A model generated the notes under the pieces. The model was not told where the DNA came from, did not search any database, and saw only the letters and a program-made list of their open reading frames with translations. A DNA stretch of 64,000 nt from Amorphochlora amoebiformis (Eukaryota > Cercozoa > Chlorarachniophyceae): contig BAAHQB010000348.1 of assembly GCA_054601695.1 (NCBI GenBank), positions 1 to 64,000 of the forward strand, in the 5' to 3' direction. A program made the translations under genes and the position numbers. This document shows, piece by piece, positions 30,853-50,075 of this stretch (position 1 is the first letter of the stretch; the number at the start of each line of letters is the position of its first letter).

Positions 30853-31030
30853 AGGCGCTACATTTACCTCGCTCCTCTCCCTTTCTCTCTTTGTCTCTTT
30901 GTATTTCTCTCTTCACCCCATCTCTCTCTTTCTGCCTTGCATCTCCTTCCTCTCTTTCGTCTCTTTCCTCTCTTTCCTCTCTTTCCTCTCTTTCCTCTCT
31001 TTTCTCTGTCTCTTTGTGTCTCTCTTTCGT
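30828..31030 (+). repeat. CT-rich tract with CTCTTTC units, second
   Basis: As 29329-29560, with fewer decamers. Confidence 0.75.
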
Positions 31031-31204
31031 TTGCCGTTAATCAGCCTTTGGTCTTTTCCCTTCTATTTTTCATGCTTGATATCTGTCTAACCTTTCCTAT
31101 TGGTACATGTATATCTCTTCCTCTCTCTTGCTCTCTGCCTCTCAAAACTCCTCTCCTTGTGAGTGCCAGTTGTTATATGTCTATATATACACATACATAT
31201 AGAT

Positions 31205-31310
<106 letters not shown>

Positions 31311-31479
31311 GTATGTATGTGCATGTTATATTACCCAACATGGATATATTATGTATACGCATATATATATATATATATGTATGTATTATTTATTTATATA
31401 TATACATATATATATATATATTTATTCAGCTATCGTGTAGGCCTTCTACTCTGACGATGACGGTAAGCGTTACCTATAA

Positions 31480-33440
<1,961 letters not shown>

Positions 33441-33499
33441 ATATGGATAGAGGGATGGTAAGGGCAGGCACAAGGGTAGAGTTAAGGTTACAGATAACC

Positions 33500-34029
33500 C
33501 TCTTTCAACTAATGCCTGAGTAAGCTTTCAGTGACAACAACGATCATACTCCTCTGCCGACAAAAAAAAATAAAAATTTCGCGGAAGAGAAGGATCCGGA
33601 GAAGGATGGAACGAGAAGAATAGGATAGGTAAGGATATATCATATATAGTGCATATATATATATATATGTATAAATATATGTATATATAAAAGTTATATG
33701 TATATGTACTTATATTATATACATACATATATAGTATGTATATACATACACATAAACATATATATATATATATATATTTAAATATATATATATATATGTA
33801 TACTTGTACACATATATATATTATATATATATATACATAATACACATATTATATGTATGTATTTTTGAAGGGTATATATAATTAAAGACAAGAGAGATTT
33901 AGATTAAAAGGTGAGAATATATATATATATATATATATAGAAGAAAAGGCTAGATGGACTGAGAGGGGTAGATGTGCAGGAGAGCGAGCGACCGAGAGAG
34001 AGGGAGAGAGAAACAGAGGAAATACATGT

Positions 34030-34030
<1 letters not shown>
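33500..34030. other. Unique non-coding DNA between copies 2 and 3
   Basis: No ORF beyond repeats. AT-rich with (TA)n, leading into the CT tract. Confidence 0.5.
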
Positions 34031-34890
<860 letters not shown>

Positions 34891-34899
34891 TTCCTTGTG

Positions 34900-36439
<1,540 letters not shown>

Positions 36440-36478
<39 letters not shown>

Positions 36479-36552
36479 AATATTTAAATGTAAACATATA
36501 TATATTATACATACACATACATATATATATGTAATGTTTTCTATATCTACTT

Positions 36553-36590
<38 letters not shown>

Positions 36591-36764
36591 TTTAAATGTA
36601 AACATATATCTATTATACATACACATACATATGTATATGTAATGTTTTCTATATGCTACTTGGTAATATATATATATATATATATATAAATATTTAAACG
36701 TAAACATATATCTATTATACATACACACACATATGTATATGTAATGTTTTCTATATGTTATTTG

Positions 36765-36806
<42 letters not shown>

Positions 36807-36885
36807 TTTAAATGTAAACATATATCTATTATACATACACATACATATGTATATGTAATGTTTTCTATATGCTACTTGGTAGATG
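36440..36885 (-). repeat. Minisatellite, same unit as the palindrome spacer
   Basis: Four copies in the orientation seen at 8150-8705, followed by the same unique flank (TGTTGATTGATTACCCATAA). Marks the left edge of copy 3. Confidence 0.82.
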
Positions 36886-37064
36886 TTGATTGATTACCCA
36901 TAAGCTCCTCCAGATCACGCACCAGCGTCACAAGACAAGACGCCTCGATACCCCTCCAGTCCTACCAATACAAATTCAAACACATACTTTCAAATTCATA
37001 TTATAGCTCTATATGTGTATTACGTCATATATATATTAGATGTATACATGATATTATTTGTATA

Positions 37065-37108
<44 letters not shown>

Positions 37109-37189
37109 GCGATATGTAGATGTCTGTATGTGACCTTTCATTAAATACGTACATAAATAAATTATATATATAACTATATATACTTATGA

Positions 37190-37323
<134 letters not shown>

Positions 37324-37390
37324 AATGGTATGATTGATATACAGTGTATCTAGTATGTAGAGTATATCTACTACTACACTAATACACTAC

Positions 37391-37446
<56 letters not shown>

Positions 37447-37587
37447 CATATACTTAGATATTATAGTATGAGTGTCCAGTGGTATGTAGACATGCATTTC
37501 ATGCTAGAGACCCTGCTAGAGTCGTTGTGGACCTACAGTTAGATCATTTTCTATGATGCTGTATACGCAAAAGCATACCATAAGTAA

Positions 37588-37647
<60 letters not shown>

Positions 37648-37722
37648 GTACATTCTTACATGTTCTAGACGCATTACCGTTAAATATACGTAATCAAAAG
37701 TCAATGCTTTAAAAACATCGCC

Positions 37723-37740
37723 CATTTTTTCGAAAAAATG
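37723..37740. promoter_or_regulatory. 18-bp perfect palindrome upstream of copy 3
   Basis: Same sequence as at 9584-9601, about 490 bp before the exon 1 ATG. Confidence 0.35.
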
Positions 37741-37958
37741 TTATAACGAGTCACACCATTTCCAACTCCATATTTAGTTTTAACGCACTTTCATACCACA
37801 ATTTTGCGCACTCTTACCTAAAATAATCCAACACTCACCTTTCCCATGGTCTTTCCCCCTTTCTACCCCAAAGTCAAGCGATCATCGCCACAAATACACC
37901 CCAGACCACCCCCCTCAAATATTTTTCTTTCGGATTTACACACATACAACTTATATTC

Positions 37959-37967
37959 TATATAAAG
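37959..37967 (+). promoter_or_regulatory. TATA-like box, copy 3
   Basis: TATATAAAG about 270 bp before the ATG at 38233, same context as in copy 2. Confidence 0.32.
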
Positions 37968-38054
37968 CGTTTTTTTTGCTGCGAATAACCTTAAGACCCT
38001 GTGGGAGGCGAAGGCGGCGGCCGCTCGGGTGAGACCATTGGGTGCGCCGAAATA

Positions 38055-38072
38055 TGACACACGGGTGTGTCA
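38055..38072. promoter_or_regulatory. TGACACAC-GG-GTGTGTCA palindrome, copy 3
   Basis: Identical to 9910-9927 and 58805-58822; one arm base differs in copy 1 (6279-6296). It survives in copy 4, where the other palindrome decayed, which makes it the better candidate for a dyad binding site. Confidence 0.42.
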
Positions 38073-38086
38073 CATCAACAAAGGAG

Positions 38087-38148
38087 GTAACTGTAGTAAG
38101 GCGGTTAAAGGTTATAAAATGACCTCTAAAACTATTTCAATTTTGCAG
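38087..38148 (+). other. Possible 5' UTR intron, copy 3
   Basis: GTAACT at 38087 and TTTTGCAG ending 38148 bound a 62-base segment between the TATA-like box and the ATG. Both ends are kept in copies 2 and 4 (TTTTACAG, ATTACAG). Splicing here is a guess. Confidence 0.25.
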
Positions 38149-38232
38149 ATATCTATAATAGAATATCAAGATATCTAAACTAAATAACTGAAATATTAAA
38201 ATCGCGGGAGAGTAAGTGATCTGAAACAAAAT

Positions 38233-38856
38233 ATGGATTCCAGGCAAAATGGCCTTAATATTCTTTATAGACCGGGAATGCCGAAATTCCCCGGTACAAA
38301 CATTCGGTTAAAAGTTCGAATGGACAAACCTCCGCTTAAGTTGCACGCGTCGATGGCCGGAGTTCGTAATCAGAAGGATATGAGTCGAAGAACCATGCAC
38401 ACCCTTCGCCTATCGGTCTATCCCCAGGGCAATCGGTCTGCCATGAAGGTACTCCCAATCCAATACCCATGTCTTTTCGCGAAAAAAGCGAAGAATCCAG
38501 TGGAGATCGCGGTGATTGATATCAGGCAATTGCCATCCCGACGGAAGCAAGCTTGCCCGATCTCGTCAGTGCCACTGCAAAGGCCCTAAGGTCTCAAGAG
38601 ACTCATATATGTCTAGAAACAGGTAAACCTTGCTACCGAGCTTTCTGAGTTCGATTTTAGGGGTTGAGGCTTGGGTTTTGGGGAGAGAGTTGATGGACGT
38701 CACCATATGATGCATAAAATAGGGGCCCTGATCGAAGATATCGCCTTGATACGCGACGGAGACATCTTGATGGTTATTGATCCTTATAAAATATACCCTA
38801 TGAACTTTGGAGTCCATAAATATTGGGAATATGCAATGTTGTACATACCTGCATAC
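38233..38856 (+). CDS. Copy 3, exons 1-3: intact N terminus with KHA-like domain
   Basis: Exon 1 (38233-38448, 72 codons) opens with ATG and is the only full-length open exon 1 of the four copies. Exon 2 is 38526-38622 and exon 3 38723 to about 38856. Introns are 77 and 100 bases, and phases are 0 and 1. Joined, residues from about 55 onward read LRLSVYPQGN, then AIAIPTEASLPDLV, then ICLETGALIEDIALIRDGD and ILMVID. This follows the pattern of KHA-type domains (beta strand, 'LP..leeLl', then 'dGAeIdDi.lIRDGD.L.v'). KHA domains were described at the C terminus of plant potassium channels, and I recall KHA-like forms in other proteins. No channel segment is seen here. The assignment is by eye. 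Confidence 0.72.
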
Positions 38857-38919
38857 GTATTATCCCAATGCATACTGATATTTGTACACGTATTCATAAT
38901 CAGCTAGCGAAACCTCCAG

Positions 38920-39343
38920 TTGAATTCAAAGGCATTTGCGCAAACATGGACAAAAAACGGAGCCACCATCGCAATCCCGGCCTACCCCATCCCTCAAGCC
39001 ATTGGTATCCAAACCGAAATCTTGTCCTCCGTTACATTTCACTTTCTGCAGACTTTCGTATGTTTACACAAGGGTTCACGTCCGTGGCCATTCGAAAATA
39101 GAATGTATTGGGCTTCGCCGTCCTTGAGAGCATATAGATGTGGATATATACAAAGGCCGGGGCATATACCCTGGCCCGGTAAGGTTGTCTTGATGTCGAT
39201 TTGGTTAGGAACAATTTTGCTAGTCGGGCGGTCTCGGCCCCGGGATGGAGTGGAGGCCCAAGCAGTACTGAAATCCGCCCCCAAACCTGCCACATGATGG
39301 AAGAGGAACAGATTTCCCATCGCCATCCCCTCTCAAGCCATAG
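38920..39343 (+). CDS. Copy 3, exons 4-6: linker
   Basis: Exons 38920-39057, 39138-39178 and 39209-39343 make a phase-consistent chain after exon 3. Products are TIAIPAYPIPQAIGIQ, MWIYTKAGAYTLAR and SGGPSSTEIRPQTCHMM. An alternative frame for exon 4 (LAKPPVEFKG, starting 38904) is also open, and by comparison with copy 4 it has slightly fewer amino-acid changes. The intron before exon 6 would be only 30 bases; an alternative acceptor lies at 39222. Exon 6 resembles exon 8, so these exons arose by internal duplication. Confidence 0.45.
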
Positions 39344-39601
39344 GTATCCATTTCCAAATTATTATTAGGATTTTGCAGTATTTTCATCTTTAATTATTAA
39401 AGGTGTACTTTTGGGTTCAACGCTGTCATTACATGATACAAACCTTCTAATGGAATGTGTATATAGAGCCTTCCGTGGTTCATGAGAGCATGCATGTGTA
39501 GATGTGTATGAGGACCGGAGCACACACATATACATATATTATACGAATAGAAATATATGAACAGATGTGTATGTATATGTATATATATATATAAATATAT
39601 A

Positions 39602-39666
<65 letters not shown>

Positions 39667-39722
39667 AGAAACAAACAATGTACATAATATTAATGTATTA
39701 CAATTATAAATATAAATATGTG

Positions 39723-39756
<34 letters not shown>

Positions 39757-39782
39757 ATTACGCGTATTACATTCTTATGTAG

Positions 39783-40009
39783 ATATACAAATGTGTATAA
39801 AACCTCATAGGGCTACAGCTCGGTAACGTTTTTGAGGTTGTCTCGATGTGATTTTGATTATTACCAGGTTTGCTACTAAGGCGGGCTCGGCCCACGGACA
39901 GAGTGGAGGCCCAAGCATAAATCCCAGTCGCGCTAGTGTCCCCCACCAAACCCATCACATGATGAGCTTTCCGGGTCGTACCATCTACTTGCACACACTA
40001 CATATCCAC
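39783..40009 (+). CDS. Copy 3, exons 7-8: repeat of exons 5-6
   Basis: Exon 7 is 39783-39822. Exon 8 is 39868-40009, reading AGSAHGQSGGPSINPS, which aligns with SAPGWSGGPSSTEIRP of exon 6. The intron between them (45 bases) is similar in sequence to the one before exon 6. The end of exon 8 reads in a different frame (PNPSHDELSG, from 39937) if it is to join exon 9, so one small feature is missing from this model. Confidence 0.45.
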
Positions 40010-40038
40010 GTAAACCTTACTTTTTGCATCACATACAG

Positions 40039-40456
40039 GCCGGGTTCAAGGCTACCAAAATCACTTGTCTCGTTTGCCATCACCGCTTCCTCAAGAAGGA
40101 CTTACAGGAGGTCATGCTCACACTCCCGACGTCTCTCAAGGGAATCAAGCCCCAACCATGGGTCAGCACCTGCCGACTAGAAGAAATCAGGGTTCGGTGG
40201 ATCACGCGAGTCAACACCAGCCTTCTCCTATGCACGTGCAAGCTGGAGGCTCCATCCGTGTTCCACGTGTCAACCTGCCGCCGCTAGGCAGCGTTATGCC
40301 TAACATTGTGGTCAATGGGTACTTGTTCATTGATGAGAATGAATATATCACAGATCTAAATATTACATATATATATATATATATATATGTATTATATTAT
40401 TTTTTATTCATATATTGTACAAATTTAGACGTGCTTACATACATTTATTCTTATTC

Positions 40457-40515
<59 letters not shown>

Positions 40516-40636
40516 ACTCCCGATCGTGCATGAACGACGCGAAATCCCAGGCATAAATCTCAACCACAACAATGTCCTCCACCACGCAAACTCCCATGCA
40601 TCCAACGCGACGAATCTAAGTCATGTTTACAATTAC
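40039..40636 (+). CDS. Copy 3, exons 9-10: Pro/His/Gln-rich region
   Basis: Exon 9 is 40039-40318 and exon 10 is 40513-40636. Comparison with copy 4 shows indels in multiples of three in the frame [10 protein letters not shown]...QHQPSPMHV, while the alternative frames close early. That picks this frame. The protein is rich in P, H, Q, S and N and is probably disordered. Exon 10 may instead end at 40619, which would give the right phase for exon 11. Confidence 0.66.
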
Positions 40637-40798
40637 GTATTTATATATACAAATATATACACACATATATATATATATATATTATATATTATATATATAC
40701 ACACATATATATATCCATATGTATACATCCACATAATATATGTATATATACATGTATGCATAAAATATATACGTGCATATATATATATATATATACAC

Positions 40799-40853
<55 letters not shown>

Positions 40854-41155
40854 CACATATACACATATACACATACATATGCATATCTGCATGTGTATGT
40901 ACATGTATACACACATATGCAAGTTTATATATACCACGCTTATAAACATATGTATTATATACATATATATATATATATATATACATACATATATATATTA
41001 TATACATATATATTTATTTATATTTTTATACATATCTATGTATCTATATTTGCCTGTACATGTTTAAATAGAAATATTCCACATATATACATATAAGATA
41101 TATTTATACACACACACACACACACGCACATATATACACATGTATGCACATATGT

Positions 41156-41202
<47 letters not shown>

Positions 41203-41242
41203 TACATATATATACATATATATGATGCATATAAATAAATCT

Positions 41243-41296
<54 letters not shown>

Positions 41297-41324
41297 CCTG
41301 AAAGTATTTTATATCAAATCTCAG

Positions 41325-42272
<948 letters not shown>

Positions 42273-42321
42273 GTGAGGGTAATGAAAACACAAACCTACG
42301 CACTCACTCACGTGTCCCAAC

Positions 42322-42396
<75 letters not shown>

Positions 42397-42528
42397 GTTA
42401 TATTTTCATAATTAGTTTTTGTGTACAAATAAGTATATGCATATATACATGTTTATATATACATATTTGTATATATGTATGTATATGTATATATTTGTAT
42501 ATATATATATATATATATACATATAATG

Positions 42529-42592
<64 letters not shown>

Positions 42593-42593
42593 C

Positions 42594-42633
<40 letters not shown>

Positions 42634-42667
42634 GTAGATGTATATATCTTTATATGTACATATTCAG

Positions 42668-42832
42668 TATCCCAACCCACCCCATACGAGTTTGACAGGT
42701 TACCACTTCGATCGGTGAGTGGTTGATGTATTTGACTAGGTAAGTAAAGGCGACATCAAGAAGGCGTACATTGAGCTTACGAAACGCCCAGAATTCAAGT
42801 CTGAGTTTATAACTCGCATCAGAGAGCAAATG
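42668..42832 (+). CDS. Copy 3, exons 14-15
   Basis: Exon 14 is 42668-42714 and exon 15 is 42750-42832 ([15 protein letters not shown]). Same lengths as in copies 2 and 4. Exon 14 starts phase 1 although exon 13 ends phase 0, so an exon may be missing between them, or exon 14 may not be used. Confidence 0.5.
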
Positions 42833-42956
42833 GTAAAAACATACTTAGCTCTGTGCAGATCTTGCTTACCATGATGTTTATGCATTTCTTTGTTCGTTCG
42901 TAAGGATGGGTTGTTATATATATATATATGTATATATAGATATATGTATATATATT

Positions 42957-42997
<41 letters not shown>

Positions 42998-42998
42998 T

Positions 42999-43121
<123 letters not shown>

Positions 43122-43216
43122 CAGAGAGAGTACATAGATATGCAATGTATGATGGAGATATTTGTACGTTATGATTATGTCAAGACATCATTTTAAAAAC
43201 ATACACGCACACACAC

Positions 43217-43312
<96 letters not shown>

Positions 43313-43315
43313 TGT

Positions 43316-43560
43316 TACAGCATGTAGAGGTAGCGCGGAACCTATAGCTAGTTATCTACGCGGCGCTGGCTAGACTACCGTCTGTTCCTCAGGGTATACG
43401 AGTAGTAGCACGATGGTCGGAACCCAGAATATTCTCGGAACCGTTCCGGAGGAAGAAAGGAAGTATCCGACTACCACAAGAAGCTATAATCATTCGTCAT
43501 AATCCAAACGGACTTGAATCGAACTCTGGACTACCATCTACTATACCACTGCGCTAACAA
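43316..43560 (-). mobile_element. SINE-like element, family A (copy 3)
   Basis: Same element in intron 15 of copy 3. A box on the minus strand at 43547-43557, B box at 43516-43526. Present before the copies duplicated. Confidence 0.5.
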
Positions 43561-43750
43561 TATATATATATATATATTTATATATTATATATGTATATAC
43601 ATATATTGTTAATATGTATATATATATATATATTTTGTTATATATATATATATATATGTATATATGTTAGATAATGTCTAATGTCTATATATATATTAGG
43701 ACATGTATATATGATAATGTAATGTTTATAGATTTATATACATAGTAATG

Positions 43751-43804
<54 letters not shown>

Positions 43805-43852
43805 CCTAAGTAATTATACCGATATACAATATTTATACATATTTCCCATCAG

Positions 43853-44245
43853 ACTGATCGTGTCAAGGCAACGATAAGGCACACGGTAATGGTTCACCAT
43901 ATATATATATATATATATTCAATCTTCCTCGCTACCACAAAATTCACCAAAAACATATGTGATAATTTCATCACTATCTCAAGGTCCGAGCGCCTCCCAG
44001 CAATGTGTTAGGGTATAAAGCCTTCCAAGGGCTTGACGCCATGGTTTGCCTATTTTTCCGGCTTTTCGGCCTCAAGATGCCCGTTGCAGGTACATATTGA
44101 TACTGGTTAGGGATAGGCCTTCGGGTTACTTTTAGGGGTCAACTAGTCGGGGTAATAGTGCAAGAGTGTATATATTCGTAAGAGTAATGTATATAGAAAG
44201 TGTCTTGTTACATACAAACACGAAGATATGATTCGCACTTTTAAA

Positions 44246-44317
<72 letters not shown>

Positions 44318-44370
44318 ATACATGGTAAACTAAATATATATGTAGATGTGTGTGTATAATATTATCTATG

Positions 44371-44413
<43 letters not shown>

Positions 44414-44864
44414 GTATATATATATATATGCATATAAAAACATTTTATGTATATATATTTATATATATGTAGATATAATATTACATATTTCTATGTCCTT
44501 ATATGTATATATATACATAATACATAATTATGTAAAAATATTAAAGCACATACATCCATTCATTAGTCCTGATAGTCCTGCTAGCGTAATATTCAAATCT
44601 ATTTTTCCATGCACAGCCGGATTGGACTCGTACAACTTTACTGGTTTCGGTACAACCCCACCAACACACACACATTCGCTAACTACACCTCTAAACCTGC
44701 CTCTAGTATCTATCGCTTTCTGAAACCGTGTTTTGTTTAGACGCGGACATCAGCGCCGAGGTGAAGAAATTCATCCTCAGGTGGATTCTAATGACTCGGA
44801 AGACTGCAGGGAGAGATGGCCTAAATGCCATTGGCTACACTTCGCAAGACTCACTATCAAATGG
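43853..44864 (+). CDS. Copy 3, exons 16-19: middle region
   Basis: Exons are 43853-43885, 43984-44089, 44617-44649 and 44741-44864. Phases join exactly to each other and to exons 15 and 20. The SINE-like element at 43316-43560 lies in intron 15. Exon 19 reads [18 protein letters not shown]. Unrecognised; likely a folded domain continuing into exons 20-22. Confidence 0.66.
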
Positions 44865-45246
44865 GTAGAAACGTTTATATTAATGATGTGTTTATGTATG
44901 CAAGAAGTATAGATATAGATATTTATGTATATATGCATATCAATATAATGATATGTACATATATGTGTGTGTATGTACAATGTCCCACCCCACCCCATGT
45001 GTACTCAAGATATATATACACAAGCACGTATATATATATATATATGTGTATATATATATTTACATAAATTTATAAATTTATACGTATACACCTATGTGTG
45101 TATATGTATACATATACGCATATGTACACACATATATAGAGAAAATCCCTACATATACATATCTATTTTATATCAATTATATACGGACATACATTACACT
45201 ACATAAATCTATGCTTATATATATATATATATATTTATATATGTAC

Positions 45247-45277
<31 letters not shown>

Positions 45278-45293
45278 TACTGACATGTATTAC

Positions 45294-45438
<145 letters not shown>

Positions 45439-45482
45439 TATATTGATATATTTACATCCTGTATAAATATAAACATGTATAG

Positions 45483-46979
<1,497 letters not shown>

Positions 46980-47065
46980 GTAAGTTTCTTAATGATGTGT
47001 ATTTCTTGGTTTTATCTCGAGTTGTCTATCGCTCTTTCAACGCATGACTATGATCTCCACGTCAG

Positions 47066-47571
47066 TCTTGCTGAGGAGCTGGTTGGGCGGCTGTCGGAGG
47101 ATGTTCCTGATCGATTTTCGAGTCAGTTTGGGGACGTGTCTCTTAACACCTCTCCGAGACTTTGGTTTCTACCTGAAACCTTATCCATCGCTGAGTCAGC
47201 TCAAACAGATTTATGTCACTTTGTCCACGTCCAGGGATCTCGTTCATCGAGAATGCGTCTTGAACCCTATGAAAAGGGTATCCTCAAACCTATTTCTGAG
47301 GAACAGGATAATTTACACTCCACTGCACTTGATTTGTTCATCAACCGTGGCCTCAACTCCAAAGCTGTATTATCCTTGCCCGATTTCATGTACATCGCTA
47401 AATATAATTTATACCCATAGCTTTCTATGACTAAGCTCACCCATATTAGCAATTCCCAAACCCTGCGTATCACATCGGATGAACAGTGGAAAGCTATGTC
47501 CCTGGAAACCAAATCTGCTTCGGAGTTTGCAAAGCTTGATGCCCTGATCATCACTAAGTGCGCGATTTCGA
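47066..47571 (+). CDS. Copy 3, exons 23-24: link into the LRR region
   Basis: Exon 23 is 47066-47366 and exon 24 is 47421-47571. Exon 23 carries the densest amino-acid differences from copy 2 (around 47150-47170), where several adjacent codons changed, which could be gene conversion or local divergence. The frame remains open. Exon 24 ends ALIITKCAIS, entering the LRR array. Confidence 0.58.
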
Positions 47572-47658
47572 GTAAGACTTTCTTAATTACTTTTATTTCT
47601 GTCCTCATCCCTCTTGATTCTCACTATGGTCGATATCTTCTTTCTCATTTTCCTTTAG

Positions 47659-48360
47659 TGCTCGAGATCGGGACGTTTTTGAAAAGGTTTCGAGATCTAC
47701 GATGCCTACGTCTAGTTAATAATGACATATCGACGCTTCAGCCTGGGGTATTCACATAAACTGAATCGTATCCCGTTTGTCATTACCCTATAACCACGTT
47801 GGGGTGTCATACTTTATGAATAGGGGTTTAAGTTTGTGGTCATACTCTGTGTAAGCAAAGGTTTTTTGGTAACTTCGTGGCCAATCCCATGTTTACTGCA
47901 GGTATTCGACCACCTTAGCAGGCTGGAGATACTCGACCTTTCTTTTAATAGCATTGCAAGTATACCCTCTGACGTATTCAAAGCGTGCAAGAGCTTGCGA
48001 GAGGTAACGCAAAACCAATCCCGCATCCCGCTCACACTATTTCGAACTAACGCCAGCTTTGCTGCACTTTCTCATTTGTGTAATCCCAATTGTTCACATT
48101 CTGTACCAATCAGGTTCATCTGGGTAATAATAAGATCCATACACTGTCACCAAGGGCCTTCGAAGGCCTCTCTAATCTCAAGTCAGACCCATTTCCGTCC
48201 TCGGTTTCCAATAAAACCTATTACACATTACAGTGTATATCTATATTTTGTATGCAGGTATGTTTTTAAACTGGTTTGTATTGTAAACACTGATCAGGAT
48301 TTTGAGATTGGAATTAAACCAAATACATAGCCTTGCCAAGGATGTGTTTCACGGACTAGA
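47659..48360 (+). CDS. Copy 3, exons 25-28: leucine-rich repeats
   Basis: Exons are 47659-47747, 47902-48003, 48114-48181 and 48298-48360, with the same lengths as in copy 2. Exon 28 differs from copy 2 by several bases (LRLELNQIHSLAKDVF against LGLGDNQIHSLAKGVF) yet keeps the LRR consensus and phase. Change at variable LRR positions with the scaffold kept is what diversifying binding surfaces would show, but the sample is one exon. Confidence 0.8.
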
Positions 48361-48407
48361 GTACACTTAACTCCCAAAAAATCCATTTATGTTTTTTCAA
48401 CGCTCAA

Positions 48408-48446
<39 letters not shown>

Positions 48447-48507
48447 CATATACATTTATCATATATAAATATATATATTATACATTTATCTATATATATA
48501 TATATAT

Positions 48508-48558
<51 letters not shown>

Positions 48559-48822
48559 TCTAATATGCATACACATATACACGCACATATTTAATATACA
48601 CACACATATGAATATATTCCGTATATATACACATGTACGCCCACACACACATACATATACACACACATATACACATACATATTCATACATATACATATGT
48701 TCGTGTATGTGTCTGTACAACGTATTTGTAGAGGATGTTTAAGAGAGTATTAGGAAACAGGGCCGACTATGATATATACACACACATAAACACACATATA
48801 TATATATATATATGTATATATA

Positions 48823-48902
<80 letters not shown>

Positions 48903-49009
48903 ACATATATGTGTATATATGTATGTATTACTTTAAATATTTTTGTGGACAATAATTGTATTCGTTTATGTTCGCACACAAACATATATATACATATGTG
49001 TGTGTTATA

Positions 49010-49323
49010 TATTTATCTGTTCCTCACTTTCAGTCTCTCTCTTTGGGACAATCTTTTCCTGGTTTTTCCTTTATCTCTCTCCCTCTCTCTTCGCTTATCT
49101 CTCTATCTCTCTCTCTTCCCTCTGTCTCTGTCCCCCTTTCTCTCTCTCTTCGCTTGTCTCCTCGCTCATCTCTCTCTCTCTCTCTTTGTCTCTTTCTCCC
49201 CAGTTTAAACCCCTTAGTTCTCTCTCCTATCCTCGGCTCTCTTTCCTAATATTCTTTTCTTCAATATTACTGTTCTCTAATATACAAGTTCCTATGAGAC
49301 ACACTATATATTCATATTTCATT

Positions 49324-49375
<52 letters not shown>

Positions 49376-49419
49376 ATATAGATATATATATATATATTAT
49401 ATATATATATATATATGTA

Positions 49420-49481
<62 letters not shown>

Positions 49482-49660
49482 ATTCTCTCTGTGTCTCATA
49501 CATACATACATATATGTATGCGTATACATATGCATATATCTATGAATATATGTATGTAGGCATGTCTATTTGTATATGTGTACATGATTATATAAATCAG
49601 TATTATATGTAATATATGTATACATACATACATATATATAATAGAAATACATTGATATAT

Positions 49661-49702
<42 letters not shown>

Positions 49703-50075
49703 ATATATGTTTGTACATATATATATGTTATCGCATATTGAATTGAACCGAGTGTGATCAGTATTCCACCCGTAGATCGCTAAGATACTTGCTACTCGTC
49801 CAAAACCAGCTGCAGAGCATTGACAAAGGGACGTTTGACGACCTCAGGTAATCGCAAACCACCTACACAACCCCGTTTAAACTGGGGAAAGAGACAAAAA
49901 GAGAGAGAGTGAGGGATACGCGAGGAGACAAGCGAAGAGAGAGAAAGAAGGTGGGACAGAGACAGAGGGAAGAGAGATAGAGAGATAGGCAAAGTGAGAG
50001 GGAGAGAGATAAAGGAAAACCAAGAAAAGAGTGTCCCAAAGAGAGAAACTGATAGTGAGGAAGAGATAAATGAGT
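49010..50075. repeat. Inverted repeat with CT and GA arms, copy 3
   Basis: Left arm about 49010-49215 (CT) and right arm about 49870-50070 (GA) are near-complements, including the GTTTAAAC-containing end. The loop holds the LRR exon at 49762-49847. Confidence 0.78.
49762..49847 (+). CDS. Copy 3 LRR cassette exon between inverted CT/GA arms
   Basis: Encodes LRYLLLVQNQLQSI then KGTFDDLR, after CAG at 49761 and ending at GTAATC. It lies in the loop of a roughly 1-kb inverted repeat (arms about 49010-49215 and 49870-50070). Downstream intron sequence matches the other cassettes for only about 27 bases, to 49874, before the GA arm begins. Starts phase 0, so inclusion in the mRNA is doubtful. Confidence 0.48.

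Noticed and set aside
31430-31462. Small exon ([11 protein letters not shown] or FYSDDD)
   Set aside because: AG and GTAAGC bound it, but it has no equivalent in copy 3 and no phase link to the tail.
39032-39326. Minus-strand open frames over exons 4-6 (ASTPSRGRDRP type)
   Set aside because: They overlap plus-strand exons that chain with the KHA-like domain. Minus-strand frames show no splice sites or recognisable motif.
43316-43345. Stop-containing terminal exon HVEVARNL after exon 15
   Set aside because: It lies inside the SINE-like element, and exons 16-29 continue the chain in phase, so this would at most be a premature alternative end.
47267-47608. Minus-strand frame of 113 residues over exons 23-24
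   Set aside because: Shadow of plus-strand coding sequence; synonymous pattern supports the plus frame.
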